DNA of 64,000 nucleotides, from the NCBI RefSeq assembly GCF_000308655.1, contig NZ_BAGC01000040.1, forward strand, positions 186,001-250,000, in the 5' to 3' direction. This document shows positions 52,888 through 60,822 of the stretch, piece by piece (the first letter of the stretch is position 1; each line of letters opens with the position of its first letter). Source of the stretch: Nocardia niigatensis NBRC 100131 (GTDB lineage: Bacteria; Actinomycetota; Actinomycetes; Mycobacteriales; Mycobacteriaceae). Position numbers and translations under genes: made by a program. The notes under the pieces were generated by a model that saw nothing but the letters and a program-made list of their open reading frames with translations, had not been told where the DNA came from and did not search any database.

Positions 52888-53922
52888 GTGACGGAGTCCG
52901 GGGTCGAGCGGTTCGATCCGATCGAGCATGCGCGCTCGATGGTGGGCCGGCGGTTCCAGGTCGACGGATATTACGAGGTCGGGCGCGAGAAGGTGCGGGA
53001 GTACGCGGCGGCGGTCCAGGATGACGGCCCCGCGCACTGGGACGAGGAGGGCGCGGCCGAGTTCGGGTACGCGGGGTTGGTGACTTCACCCACCTTCATC
53101 GCGTTGCTGGCCCCGGCGGTGCAGCACGCGCTGGCCGGGATGCTGACCGGGTACGACCTGCGGGCCTCGGTGCAGACGGACCAGGTGCTGACGCTGCATC
53201 GTCCGGTGGTGGTCGGGGACCGGCTGACCATCAATGTGGCTCTGCGATCGTTCCGGCAGGCGTGCGGCGGGGACATGTTCGTCCTCGACAATGTGGTCAC
53301 CGATCAGGCCGGGGAGGCCGTGATCACGGGGACCACCAGTCTGATCGGCCACCCGGAGCTGTCGGCCGATCACCTGGCGGCGGCCCGCCTGATCGGGGAG
53401 CTCGTACACCGCGGGATGGATACCTTGGTGGCGCGGGGTCCGAAACGGACCGAGCTCCGCGACTGGCATCCCACCGTGGCCACGTACCGCAGTTCCACTT
53501 CGCGCCCGGCGTCAGGAGTCGCCACCGGCGACGCACTACCCTGTCGCACAGTGACTCTCACGATCGGCGATCTGGTCCGCTATGCCGGGGTGGCGAGCGA
53601 CCCGAACCCGATTCACTGGCACGCCGGGGCCGCCCGCGCGGTGGGGCTGAAACGCGGCGTCGTCGCGCACGGCATGCTCACCATGGGCTACGCGGGCGCT
53701 TTCGTCACCTCCTGGCTGGGCGATCCGGGTGCACTGCGACAGCTGAGCGTGCGCATGAGCAATCCCGTCTATGTCGGCACCGAGGGCCCGACGGCGATCG
53801 AGTTCACCGGCAAGGTCAAGGAGCTGGACCCGCAGACCGGCACCGCCACCGTCGCGATCAGCGCAACGCACGAGGGCCGCAAGGTTTTCGGCCGCGCCAC
53901 CGCCGTGGTTCAGCTCAGCTGA
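52888..53922 (+). CDS. fused double-hotdog (R)-hydroxyacyl dehydratase (FAS1-like DH plus MaoC)
   Basis: A 344-residue protein with two hotdog domains. The N-terminal half (MVGRRFQVDGYYEVGREKVREYAAAV, YAGLVTSPTFIAL) is the FAS1-like dehydratase domain as in HadA. The C-terminal half (GDLVRYAGVASDPNPIHWHAGAARAVGLKRGVVAHGML) is a MaoC domain with the catalytic Asp-x4-His hydratase motif. Fusion of HadA-like and HadB-like parts gives a self-contained (R)-3-hydroxyacyl-CoA/ACP dehydratase. GTG 52888 is chosen by the GGAGGA six bases upstream; the longer frame has no homology. Confidence 0.88.
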   Translation: MTESGVERFDPIEHARSMVGRRFQVDGYYEVGREKVREYAAAVQDDGPAHWDEEGAAEFGYAGLVTSPTFIALLAPAVQHALAGMLTGYDLRASVQTDQVLTLHRPVVVGDRLTINVALRSFRQACGGDMFVLDNVVTDQAGEAVITGTTSLIGHPELSADHLAAARLIGELVHRGMDTLVARGPKRTELRDWHPTVATYRSSTSRPASGVATGDALPCRTVTLTIGDLVRYAGVASDPNPIHWHAGAARAVGLKRGVVAHGMLTMGYAGAFVTSWLGDPGALRQLSVRMSNPVYVGTEGPTAIEFTGKVKELDPQTGTATVAISATHEGRKVFGRATAVVQLS

Positions 53923-54302
53923 TCTTCCCGGGCCGCGCTGCCCGCCGGCCGTACCGGCCGGCAGTCTCGCGAACCCACGCCCCCGACATCGGGCAGCGCT
54001 GCATCGACCAGTGTCGAGACACTCCCCGCCAATCTGGTAGCTGAAAATGCGCTATCCATGGTGGACTTCCCTGTACCTTTCACCCGGTACGGGTGAAGAC
54101 CCTCAGTTCACCGCCCGGTGCTCCCCCACCCGCGCGGTGCTGTTCGCCTCGACACCCCCGGCGGCCGCAATGGCCGTGATAGCCACCGGTGCGCTGATGA
54201 TCGGCCACCACGCGATCACCCGACGTCGGCTGATCACCTGATCCCGGGATGATCGCCGGGCCCGGCCGCCGGATCACGCGAGACACGAAGGGCACGAAGG
54301 CA
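53923..54302. other. gap without recognisable gene
   Basis: Only short frames without motifs are present. The end of the stretch carries the GAAGG ribosome site of the next gene. No palindrome or terminator was clear. Confidence 0.5.
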
Positions 54303-55220
54303 ATGCAGCAGACCGACCGCCGGCTCCGAGACATGGTGCGCGTCGAGGCCGGGGCTTTCGACATGGGCTCGGAGGATTTCTTTCCCGAGGAGGGCCCGGT
54401 GCATCGGGTGCAGGTGGACGCGTTCTGGATCGACCGCCACCCGGTGACCAATGCCCAGTTCCGGCGCTTCGTGAAGGACACCGGGTATGTGACTGTGGCC
54501 GAACGCGTTCCGGATGCCGCTGACTATCCGGATGCCGATCCCGACGCCCTTGTCGCCGGTGCGCTGGTGTTCCAGCAGACCCCGGGACCGGTCGATCTGA
54601 ACGATTGGCGGCGCTGGTGGGCCTACGTGCCCGGCGCGGACTGGCGGCATCCGCGCGGTCCCGGCAGCACGCTCGACGGACGCGACAAGCACCCGGTCAC
54701 CCAGGTCAGCTACGAGGATGCCCTGGCCTACGCGCATTGGGCCGGCAAGGATCTGCCGACCGAGGCCGAATGGGAATTCGCGGCGCGCGGCGGTCTCGAG
54801 GGTCGCGTCTACAGCTGGGGTGACGAATTCGCCCCGAAGGGCCGTCGCATGGCCAACACCTGGGAGGGCCAGTTCCCCTGGCAGTTCCATCGCGGCCGCG
54901 GCCAATCCGATACTCCCGGTACGACTCCCGTGGGCACCTATCCGCCCAATGGCTACGGCCTCGTCGACACCGCCGGAAATGTGTGGGAGTGGACGAAGTC
55001 CGAGTTCACCGACCGCCACGGCCCGGCCGCCGGCTGCTGCGCCCCGCGCAATGAATCCTCCGCGCCCACCGAGCGCTTCCCCCGGCGGGTCACCAAGGGC
55101 GGCTCCTACCTCTGCGCCCCCAACTACTGCCTGCGCTATCGCCCGGCCGCGCGGCAGAGCCAGACCGAGGACACCGCCACCTGCCATCTGGGCTTCCGCT
55201 GCGTCCTCCGGCCGTCCTGA
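54303..55220 (+). CDS. formylglycine-generating enzyme (SUMF1/FGE-like)
   Basis: A 305-residue FGE-sulfatase domain protein. VEAGAFDMGSEDFFPEEGPVHRV, DRHPVTNAQFRRFV, LPTEAEWEFAARGG and GLVDTAGNVWEWT are family markers. The copper-binding Cys pair of true FGEs is present in GGSYLCAPNYCLRYRPAAR (Cys-x4-Cys). It should oxidise a sulfatase Cys in a CxPxR context to formylglycine. ATG 54303 has GAAGG before it; the frame upstream is not needed. No sulfatase gene is in this window, so the client is elsewhere. Confidence 0.92.
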   Translation: MQQTDRRLRDMVRVEAGAFDMGSEDFFPEEGPVHRVQVDAFWIDRHPVTNAQFRRFVKDTGYVTVAERVPDAADYPDADPDALVAGALVFQQTPGPVDLNDWRRWWAYVPGADWRHPRGPGSTLDGRDKHPVTQVSYEDALAYAHWAGKDLPTEAEWEFAARGGLEGRVYSWGDEFAPKGRRMANTWEGQFPWQFHRGRGQSDTPGTTPVGTYPPNGYGLVDTAGNVWEWTKSEFTDRHGPAAGCCAPRNESSAPTERFPRRVTKGGSYLCAPNYCLRYRPAARQSQTEDTATCHLGFRCVLRPS

Positions 55221-55290
55221 TCCGCGTCGATCGCGCTTTCACCCGAAACGGGCGAGGCGAGCACGCAGCCGGCCACCCTCCAGCGCCGAG

Positions 55291-55619
55291 CTAGAGCCGC
55301 AGCGGCCCCAGCGGAATCCGGCCGACGGCCCGGCCACGTTCGTCGAGCAGCCGGCTCACCCGCTTGGGGGTGCGCAGAACGACCGCGCGGTCCTTGATCT
55401 CGAGAGCCGGGAACCCGTCGGCGAGCATCTTCTCGAACGGGCCGATACCGCTGAGTCCGTGCAGCAGCACGTGGGTCATCAAGATCGAGCGGGGGTCAGT
55501 GTGAGCCGGTGCCCGTTCTCCGAGATCTCCGGGCCGATCGCGTACCCACGGCCGTCCACGTCGAGTTCCAGCGCCAGTCCGGCCAGTTGTCGGCCGGTGC
55601 TGTCCTGGACCGTCACCAT
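55291..55619 (-). pseudogene. two coupled small frames, probably a decayed gene
   Basis: ATG 55619 starts a 46-residue frame (VTVQDSTGRQLAGLALELDV, ending at 55479), whose TGA overlaps ATG 55479 of a 62-residue frame (DGFPALEIKDRAVVLRTPKR, ending at 55291). Both read like real protein but neither makes a complete domain. A single gene broken by a frameshift near 55480 is the simplest view; two tiny coupled genes are possible. The family is not recognised. Confidence 0.45.
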
Positions 55620-55646
55620 CCGGTGATCGGCGGACAGCAGCGAATG

Positions 55647-56081
55647 TCACTGCTTTTCGAATCGTCCCGTCCGGCGCTCCAACCGGATCCGGTAAATCGC
55701 TGCCTGCCCGCTACCGGCGGGCGCCGCATCATGTGTCGGTCGGCTCGTACTGCTGGAGAGCAGGGGCAGGAGACGGTCGACGAGTAGCCGCATGCCCTCC
55801 TCCGCCTGCTGCCCGTGGAGTTCCTCGAACGTGCCCCACGCGATCACGCTCTGCCAGTTCGCGAGATTGTCCACATGCTCGATTTCGAAGCAGACCTGCG
55901 GATGGGCACGCATCGCGCGCAACTTGTCTCCGTCGCCCGAATGCCCATAGACGCACTCACCGTCGTAGACGTAGGTGATGGGGACGACGTACACGCGGCC
56001 GTCGCTGATGCATCCGATTCGGCCGACCACCTCACTGCGCAGTACGTGCTCGATCTGAGGATCGTTCAATTCGCCCAGCAT
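55647..56081 (-). CDS. pyridoxamine 5'-phosphate oxidase-fold flavin-binding protein
   Basis: A 144-residue split-barrel protein of the PPOx/NimA-like family: LRSEVVGRIGCISDGRVYVVPITYVYDGECVYGHSGDGDKLRAMRAHPQ (in part) is the FMN-binding region and WQSVIAWGTFEEL the following strand. ATG 56081 has AAGGAG eight bases upstream. Such proteins bind FMN, F420 or haem and reduce small substrates. In DosR-type regulons related proteins are common, but no box was seen here. Confidence 0.85.
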   Translation of the reverse strand: MLGELNDPQIEHVLRSEVVGRIGCISDGRVYVVPITYVYDGECVYGHSGDGDKLRAMRAHPQVCFEIEHVDNLANWQSVIAWGTFEELHGQQAEEGMRLLVDRLLPLLSSSTSRPTHDAAPAGSGQAAIYRIRLERRTGRFEKQ

Positions 56082-56688
56082 CGCCGACACTCCTTGCTTC
56101 GCTGTGCCGACAATCGAGTCGGCGAGTCGATTTCGAACCGGTGACCGCTGTACAACTGCCTCAATTCGACCCCTCGTGAATCTCCGCGTTCAAGAGTGCC
56201 TGCTCGGAATCGGGCGGCGTCAGGGCCGAAGGGCCCTTCTCCGCCGGACCCATGCTTCAGCATCGCGTATCGGCTCGTGGTCGGAGGAGGTCGGGTCGTT
56301 CACATCGTTCGTCGACCACGCGGACGGGTGCGGGGCTGTCGGCTTCGGAGACGGCTGACCGGGCAGTGGCAGGTCGAAGCCAAAACCTTTGCCGCCCAAG
56401 ATCTTCGCGCGTGGACTATGTCCACTGGCAGCGGTCTTTCGATCTCCGCGGCCCAGGCGAACTCCACTATCTCGGATAATTCGATGCAAAACCGATGCAC
56501 TCGTGTCAGAATGGTGCAAGAGTCAGGTGGTGCTCGTCGAGATTGTCGCGCTGGGTCGCTGACGGAGCGCAATGAGGGAGGTGCAGCACCGGACCTTCGG
56601 AAATGGTTGACGGCTCTGGGCGTAGGCGATGCCGGCCCACACAACAACAGACGCCCTAAAGGATCCAATCGACGAAAGCGATGGAACA
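56082..56688. other. gap without recognisable gene
   Basis: About 600 bases with somewhat lower GC in the right half. Frames are short or Arg-rich. No homology, palindrome or RNA gene was recognised. It holds the promoters of the divergent FMN-binding protein and fasciclin genes. Confidence 0.5.
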
Positions 56689-57342
56689 ATGCGGAAAGCC
56701 CAACGTTCGGTAGTGACCGGTCTGGCCTTGGCGGTTGCCTTGCTCGGCGCCTCGGCCTGCTCAGACAACAACTCTGGTTCCTCGTCCACCACATCGAAAG
56801 CGATGCCCACCTCGGCCGCGTCCACGTCGCCGGCCTCGCGCGGTGCGGCGGCGGATTTGGTCGGGCCTGGTTGCGCTGACTATGCGAAACAGGTGCCGAC
56901 CGGACCGGGATCGGTCGACAGCATGGCGCAAGAGCCGGTTGCTGTCGCGGCATCGAACAACCCTTTGCTGAAGACGCTGGCCGCGGCGGTATCCGGTCAG
57001 CTCAATCCGCAGGTCAACCTCGTGGACACGCTCAACGGCGGTCAGTTCACCGTCTTCGCGCCCGTGGATGACGCGTTCGCGAAAATCGACGCGGGGACGA
57101 TCGATTCGCTCAAAACCGATTCGGCGAAGTTGACGAGCATCCTGACTTATCACGTGGTGCCGGGAAGGCTGGCGCCGAGCCAGATCGCGGGCGAGCACAA
57201 GACCGTCGAAGGTGCCACCGTGCGCGTGACTCGGTCGGGCGACGAGATCAAGGTCGCCGACGCCTCGGTGATCTGTGGCGGCGTGCAGACGGCGAACGCC
57301 ACCGTCTACCTGATCGACTCGGTCTTGATGCCACCCGCGTGA
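56689..57342 (+). CDS. fasciclin-domain lipoprotein (MPT70/MPT83-like)
   Basis: A 217-residue lipoprotein. The signal peptide ends in LLGASAC with the lipidated Cys24, then a Ser/Thr/Ala-rich linker. The FAS1 domain (residues about 75-217) has [42 protein letters not shown] and the C-terminal [16 protein letters not shown]. It is the same architecture as mycobacterial MPT83. It probably acts at the cell surface in adhesion or matrix contact. ATG 56689 begins the basic signal region MRKAQRS. Confidence 0.92.
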   Translation: MRKAQRSVVTGLALAVALLGASACSDNNSGSSSTTSKAMPTSAASTSPASRGAAADLVGPGCADYAKQVPTGPGSVDSMAQEPVAVAASNNPLLKTLAAAVSGQLNPQVNLVDTLNGGQFTVFAPVDDAFAKIDAGTIDSLKTDSAKLTSILTYHVVPGRLAPSQIAGEHKTVEGATVRVTRSGDEIKVADASVICGGVQTANATVYLIDSVLMPPA

Positions 57343-57563
57343 ACGCCGAATCTTCCAGCGCGGTGGGAATTCATGCATCGTTTGCGCATTGAAACAGGAA
57401 GTAAGCCCGAGCCGTAGGGTGGCGCGCAGTCGCCAACGGCAGCGTGTGGTGGTCGAACACGCAACCTTGAAGCGGTGAATACCGGGGCCGGCGCGAACCA
57501 GGCCACGGTATCCACCGATCCCCGACCCGGAAGAAAGATGATCTTGAATCCGCGCGGGGAATT

Positions 57564-58259
57564 ATGCTGGAGCCCATGAGGATTCGGCGGTGGCGGCGGG
57601 TTTATCTGGCGGCCGAGTACGCTGCGTTGTTCTTCGGCGGGACGACTCTCTACAACGCGGTACTGCGGGGGAAGCCGCCGATTCCGGCGCTGCTCGTGCT
57701 GGGGACCGGGGTGACGGTGTACTTGCGGCGGTCGAAGGAATTCGATCGCGGGTCGCTGTGGCGGGCGGAGGCGTTCCCGGAGCAGGCGCGGTCCATGGCC
57801 GTGACCGCGGGGGCGAACGCGCTGGCGCTGACCGCGGTGACCGCGACACTGCGCCGGGAGGATCTGTTCGATCTACCGCGGCGCAATCCGCTCATCTGGC
57901 TGGCGGTGATGGTGTTGTATCCCGCGCTGAGCGTGTATCCGCAGGAGTTGATCTTCCGGTCCTTCCTGTTCCACCGCTACCAGCCCGTCTTCGGTGACGG
58001 GACGGCGATGGTGGCGGCCAGTGCCGCGGCATTCGGCTACGTGCACATCGTGTTCGGCAGCTGGTTCTCGGTGGCGGCGAGCAGTGTCGGCGGGTGGTTG
58101 TTCGCCGCGCGGTACATGCGGACGCAGTCACTGTTCACCGCCTCGGTCGAGCACGCGCTGTACGGGATGCTGGTGTTCTCGGTGGGGCTCGGGCGGTACT
58201 TCTATCACGGCGCCGCTCCGGCCGCGCGAATTCAGTTGGGCGCCGCCAGAACCGCCTGA
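57564..58259 (+). CDS. CPBP-family intramembrane metalloprotease-like protein
   Basis: A 231-residue membrane protein with about six helices. The CPBP motifs are visible: YPQELIFRSFLFHRY (motif 1), AFGYVHIVFGSW (motif 2 His) and FTASVEHALYGM (motif 3 His). Motif 1 has Gln-Glu rather than the usual Glu-Glu pair, so proteolytic activity is uncertain though one Glu and the Arg remain. ATG 57564 follows GGGGA. Its last 28 bases overlap the convergent DUF1772 gene. Confidence 0.82.
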   Translation: MLEPMRIRRWRRVYLAAEYAALFFGGTTLYNAVLRGKPPIPALLVLGTGVTVYLRRSKEFDRGSLWRAEAFPEQARSMAVTAGANALALTAVTATLRREDLFDLPRRNPLIWLAVMVLYPALSVYPQELIFRSFLFHRYQPVFGDGTAMVAASAAAFGYVHIVFGSWFSVAASSVGGWLFAARYMRTQSLFTASVEHALYGMLVFSVGLGRYFYHGAAPAARIQLGAARTA

Positions 58260-58732
58260 CCCGACGGCTCGACGGCCGGCCGGGCGAAGACCGCGACGGT
58301 GATGATGAGCGCGAAGGCCAGCAGCGCCGTGGCGGTGCGGGCGATGTGGAACAGCTCCCAGCGGTGCAGCAGCTGGGCGTAGTCGGCGGGGAGCGGGCCG
58401 ACGGCCCACTGCTTGATCTTGCCGTTGATGGGCACATTGCCGAATCGCGTGATGAGGAAGGTCGCCACCTCGAGGCCGAAAGATGTTGCGGCCAAGCGGC
58501 GTACGAGTCCGCCGCCGCATACGGCCAGCAGCAGCGAGGTGAGCGCGGCCAGCGCCATGGCCGACTGCATGACGGGGCCGTTGACCTTCATGAGGGCGGT
58601 GTGGAAGGTGAAGCGGACGTCCAGGGGGACGGTCTTGAAGGCCTGGGCGACATTGATCAGGCCGTAACCGAATGCGCCGCACAGGTATCCGGTGGTGAGC
58701 AGGGCGGCCGCGGTCAGCAGGCGGATGCGCAT
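58232..58732 (-). CDS. DUF1772-type four-helix membrane protein
   Basis: A 166-residue protein with four hydrophobic helices (LLTAAALLTTGYLCGAFGYG, MALAALTSLLLAVCGGG, TATALLAFALIITVAVF and one between) and the soluble motif RFGNVPINGKIKQW typical of DUF1772/anthrone-oxygenase-like proteins. ATG 58732 has GGAGG upstream. It is divergent from a MarR gene with a clear palindrome between, and it is probably that regulator's target. Confidence 0.82.
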   Translation of the reverse strand: MRIRLLTAAALLTTGYLCGAFGYGLINVAQAFKTVPLDVRFTFHTALMKVNGPVMQSAMALAALTSLLLAVCGGGLVRRLAATSFGLEVATFLITRFGNVPINGKIKQWAVGPLPADYAQLLHRWELFHIARTATALLAFALIITVAVFARPAVEPSGQAVLAAPN

Positions 58733-58767
58733 GGGCGAACCTCCGAGATAGTTCATATTTCCGAATA

Positions 58768-58783
58768 GTTCAAATTCTTGAAC
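58768..58783. promoter_or_regulatory. MarR-type operator
   Basis: GTTCAA and TTGAAC form a perfect inverted repeat around ATTC, in the 101-base region between the divergent DUF1772 and MarR genes. Spacing and AT-rich surroundings are typical of MarR sites. Confidence 0.7.
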
Positions 58784-58833
58784 CTGTATGCTGACACTGT
58801 CAAGACAGCGGTTCGACATCGAACGGAGAGTGC

Positions 58834-59325
58834 GTGCCTCGGCCACAGCGAGCAGCGGACACCACGGGCACACCGGTGAGCGCCGCGGACCAGCGCCGAC
58901 TCGAGGCGCTGGCGCCGCTCATCGCCACGCATTTCCGCCGCGCCCACAGCGATATGCCCGCCACCCTGCGCGCGTCCTTCGAGGCGGACGGACTGGGCAA
59001 TCGCCATGGCGCGGTCCTGGCCCAGGTGCTGGCCGCGGGCCGCCTCAGCGTGAGTGATCTGGCCCGCCGGCTCGGCATCAGCCTCACCAACGCGAGTCAG
59101 CTTGCGGGCGAACTGAATCGGGCCGGCTGGCTGCAGCGCGAGAACGATCCCGACGACAACCGCCGCACCCTGCTGTCACTGCCCGACGATCGCCGCAACG
59201 ATGTAGCGACCTTCATCGACCGCCGCTCCGACGCCCTGCTGCGGGCCATGTCCCGGCTCAGCGCCGGGGAACGCCGGGGCTTCCTGGCCGGCCTGCAGGC
59301 CTGGGCCGACGAAATCGACGGCTGA
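58834..59325 (+). CDS. MarR-family transcriptional regulator
   Basis: A 163-residue MarR winged-helix protein. LAAGRLSVSDLARRLGISLTNASQLAGELNRAGWLQRENDPDDNRRTLLSL contains the recognition helix and the wing with DPDDNRR. GTG 58834 is the first start after the operator. It probably represses itself and the divergent DUF1772 gene and responds to a small lipophilic or phenolic molecule. Confidence 0.9.
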   Translation: MPRPQRAADTTGTPVSAADQRRLEALAPLIATHFRRAHSDMPATLRASFEADGLGNRHGAVLAQVLAAGRLSVSDLARRLGISLTNASQLAGELNRAGWLQRENDPDDNRRTLLSLPDDRRNDVATFIDRRSDALLRAMSRLSAGERRGFLAGLQAWADEIDG

Positions 59326-59412
59326 CGCCCCCTCGCCGTCGACCGCCTCGCATTCCGCTGGTAGCTGGCCCTGGCTACCGACCGGAACGGGCTGGTCGGG
59401 CAGACTGGCCGG

Positions 59413-60285
59413 GTGGGAAACCTACCTGTGGCAGCGGTGGTCTGCGCGTTCATCGGGGCGATCTTGTTCGCGGTGTCGGCGGTGGCGCAGCAGCGGGCCG
59501 CCGCGGATGTGCCCGAAGGGGACGCGCTGGTCGCCAAATTGATCCGGAACCCACGCTGGCTGGCGGGATTGATCGGGGACACGGGCGGATTCGCGTTCCA
59601 GGTGGCGGCGCTGGCGCTGGGCTCGGTGCTGGTCGTGCAGCCGATCCTGGTGACGGCGCTGGTGTTCGCGCTGCCACTGGCCGCGCACTACAGCGGCCGC
59701 CGGGTTACCGCCACGATGTGGATACAGGCGGCGGCGCTGTCGATCGCGCTGGCCTGCTTCCTGGTGGTCGGCGACCCGACCCAAGGGGTGACCGACGCGG
59801 CCTGGCACCGATGGATGCTGCCGCTCGGATTGATGCTGGGTGCGATCGTCGCGGGCATCGCCGTGGCCACCACCGTGCGCGTGCCAACCCTGCAGGCCCT
59901 GCTGCTGGGCACGGCCGCGGGTCTGCTGTTCGGCATCTCCGCCGCCCTCACCGAGAATGTCACCCAGCAGTTCCGGATCAGCATCGGCACCGCGCTGACC
60001 GATTGGGAGCTGTACGTGCTGGCCGCCTGCGGCATGCTCGGCCTGTACGTGCAACAGCGTGGCTATCAGGTCGGCCCGCTGTCGGCCTCGCTGCCGGCCT
60101 TCACCGTCGCCGAACCGCTCGGCGCGGCCTTCCTGGGCATGACGGTCCTCGACGAGCGTCTCCGCTCCGGCCCCGTCGGCACCGCCTTCGTGGCCGCCTC
60201 GGTCGTCGTCATGTGCGTTGCGGCGGTGCGCCTTTCCCGCGCCCAGGCCGTACCCGCCCCCGAACCCCGGCCTCTCGCCGAATAA
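59413..60285 (+). CDS. DMT-superfamily membrane protein
   Basis: A 290-residue, nine- to ten-helix protein of the drug/metabolite transporter type found in actinobacteria (AAVVCAFIGAILFAVSAVAQQRAA at the start; LALGSVLVVQPILVTALVFALPL; GYQVGPLSASLPAFTVAEPLGAAFLGM near the end). The paired VQP and AEPLGA motifs mark the two repeat halves. GTG 59413 is used. The transported compound is unknown. Confidence 0.83.
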   Translation: MGNLPVAAVVCAFIGAILFAVSAVAQQRAAADVPEGDALVAKLIRNPRWLAGLIGDTGGFAFQVAALALGSVLVVQPILVTALVFALPLAAHYSGRRVTATMWIQAAALSIALACFLVVGDPTQGVTDAAWHRWMLPLGLMLGAIVAGIAVATTVRVPTLQALLLGTAAGLLFGISAALTENVTQQFRISIGTALTDWELYVLAACGMLGLYVQQRGYQVGPLSASLPAFTVAEPLGAAFLGMTVLDERLRSGPVGTAFVAASVVVMCVAAVRLSRAQAVPAPEPRPLAE

Positions 60286-60326
60286 CCAACCCTGCCACGC
60301 CCGAAATCCCCCGTTTTCCTGGCGAT

Positions 60327-60357
60327 TTGCATTACCCACCCACCCATAGGCTAATGT
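60327..60357 (+). promoter_or_regulatory. promoter of the second tRNA-Gly/Val pair
   Basis: TTGCAT (60327-60332) and TAATGT (60352-60357) with 19 bases between. The flanking words match those before the tRNA cluster at 33594. Confidence 0.6.
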
Positions 60358-60399
60358 TCTGTCCCGCAAGCCGATCGGCCCACAAGGCCCGGTGAGCAC

Positions 60400-60475
60400 G
60401 CGGATGTAGCGCAGCTGGTAGCGCATCACCTTGCCAAGGTGAGGGTCGCGGGTTCGAATCCCGTCATCCGCTCCA
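60400..60475 (+). tRNA. tRNA-Gly (anticodon GCC), second copy
   Basis: Identical to 33594-33666 over the mature 73 bases, and here followed by an encoded CCA (60473-60475). Anticodon GCC in loop TTGCCAA. Confidence 0.96.
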
Positions 60476-60489
60476 CGGGGGATTTTCCG

Positions 60490-60564
60490 GCGCGATTAGC
60501 TCAGCGGGAGAGCGCTTCCCTGACACGGAAGAGGTCACTGGTTCAATCCCAGTATCGCGCACCA
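60490..60564 (+). tRNA. tRNA-Val (anticodon GAC), second copy
   Basis: Identical to 33786-33860 including CCA. Anticodon GAC in loop CTGACAC. The tRNA-Cys that lies between Gly and Val in the first cluster is missing here. Confidence 0.96.
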
Positions 60565-60573
60565 GAGAATGCA

Positions 60574-60607
60574 CAGAACGGGCCCGGTCACTACCGGGCC
60601 CGTTCTG
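60574..60607 (+). terminator. terminator of the second tRNA pair
   Basis: Fifteen-base perfect arms (60574-60588 and 60593-60607) around loop CACT, nine bases after the tRNA-Val CCA. The arm contains the same GGCCCGG core as the first cluster's terminator but is longer. Confidence 0.85.
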
Positions 60608-60822
60608 CTGTGCGGGCACATCGGAACTCACCCCTCACGACAACGTCGCCGTGCGGCGAGAATACTCCCTCGGGCCCGCGCCACGCGGTCGGCGATCGGC
60701 CCCGAAGTCCGCCCGATCACGAGCGATACGGCATACTCGGAGAACGGATTTCGCCTTCGGCACGCATTCGTAATGCCGGGTACCGCTTGCCCCCCGACAC
60801 CGGAAACGAGGTTCTTCCCACA

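Noticed and set aside
59360..59379. GGTAGC-N8-GCTACC as terminator of the MarR gene
   Set aside because: The stem is only six bases and no T-run follows, so it cannot be supported.
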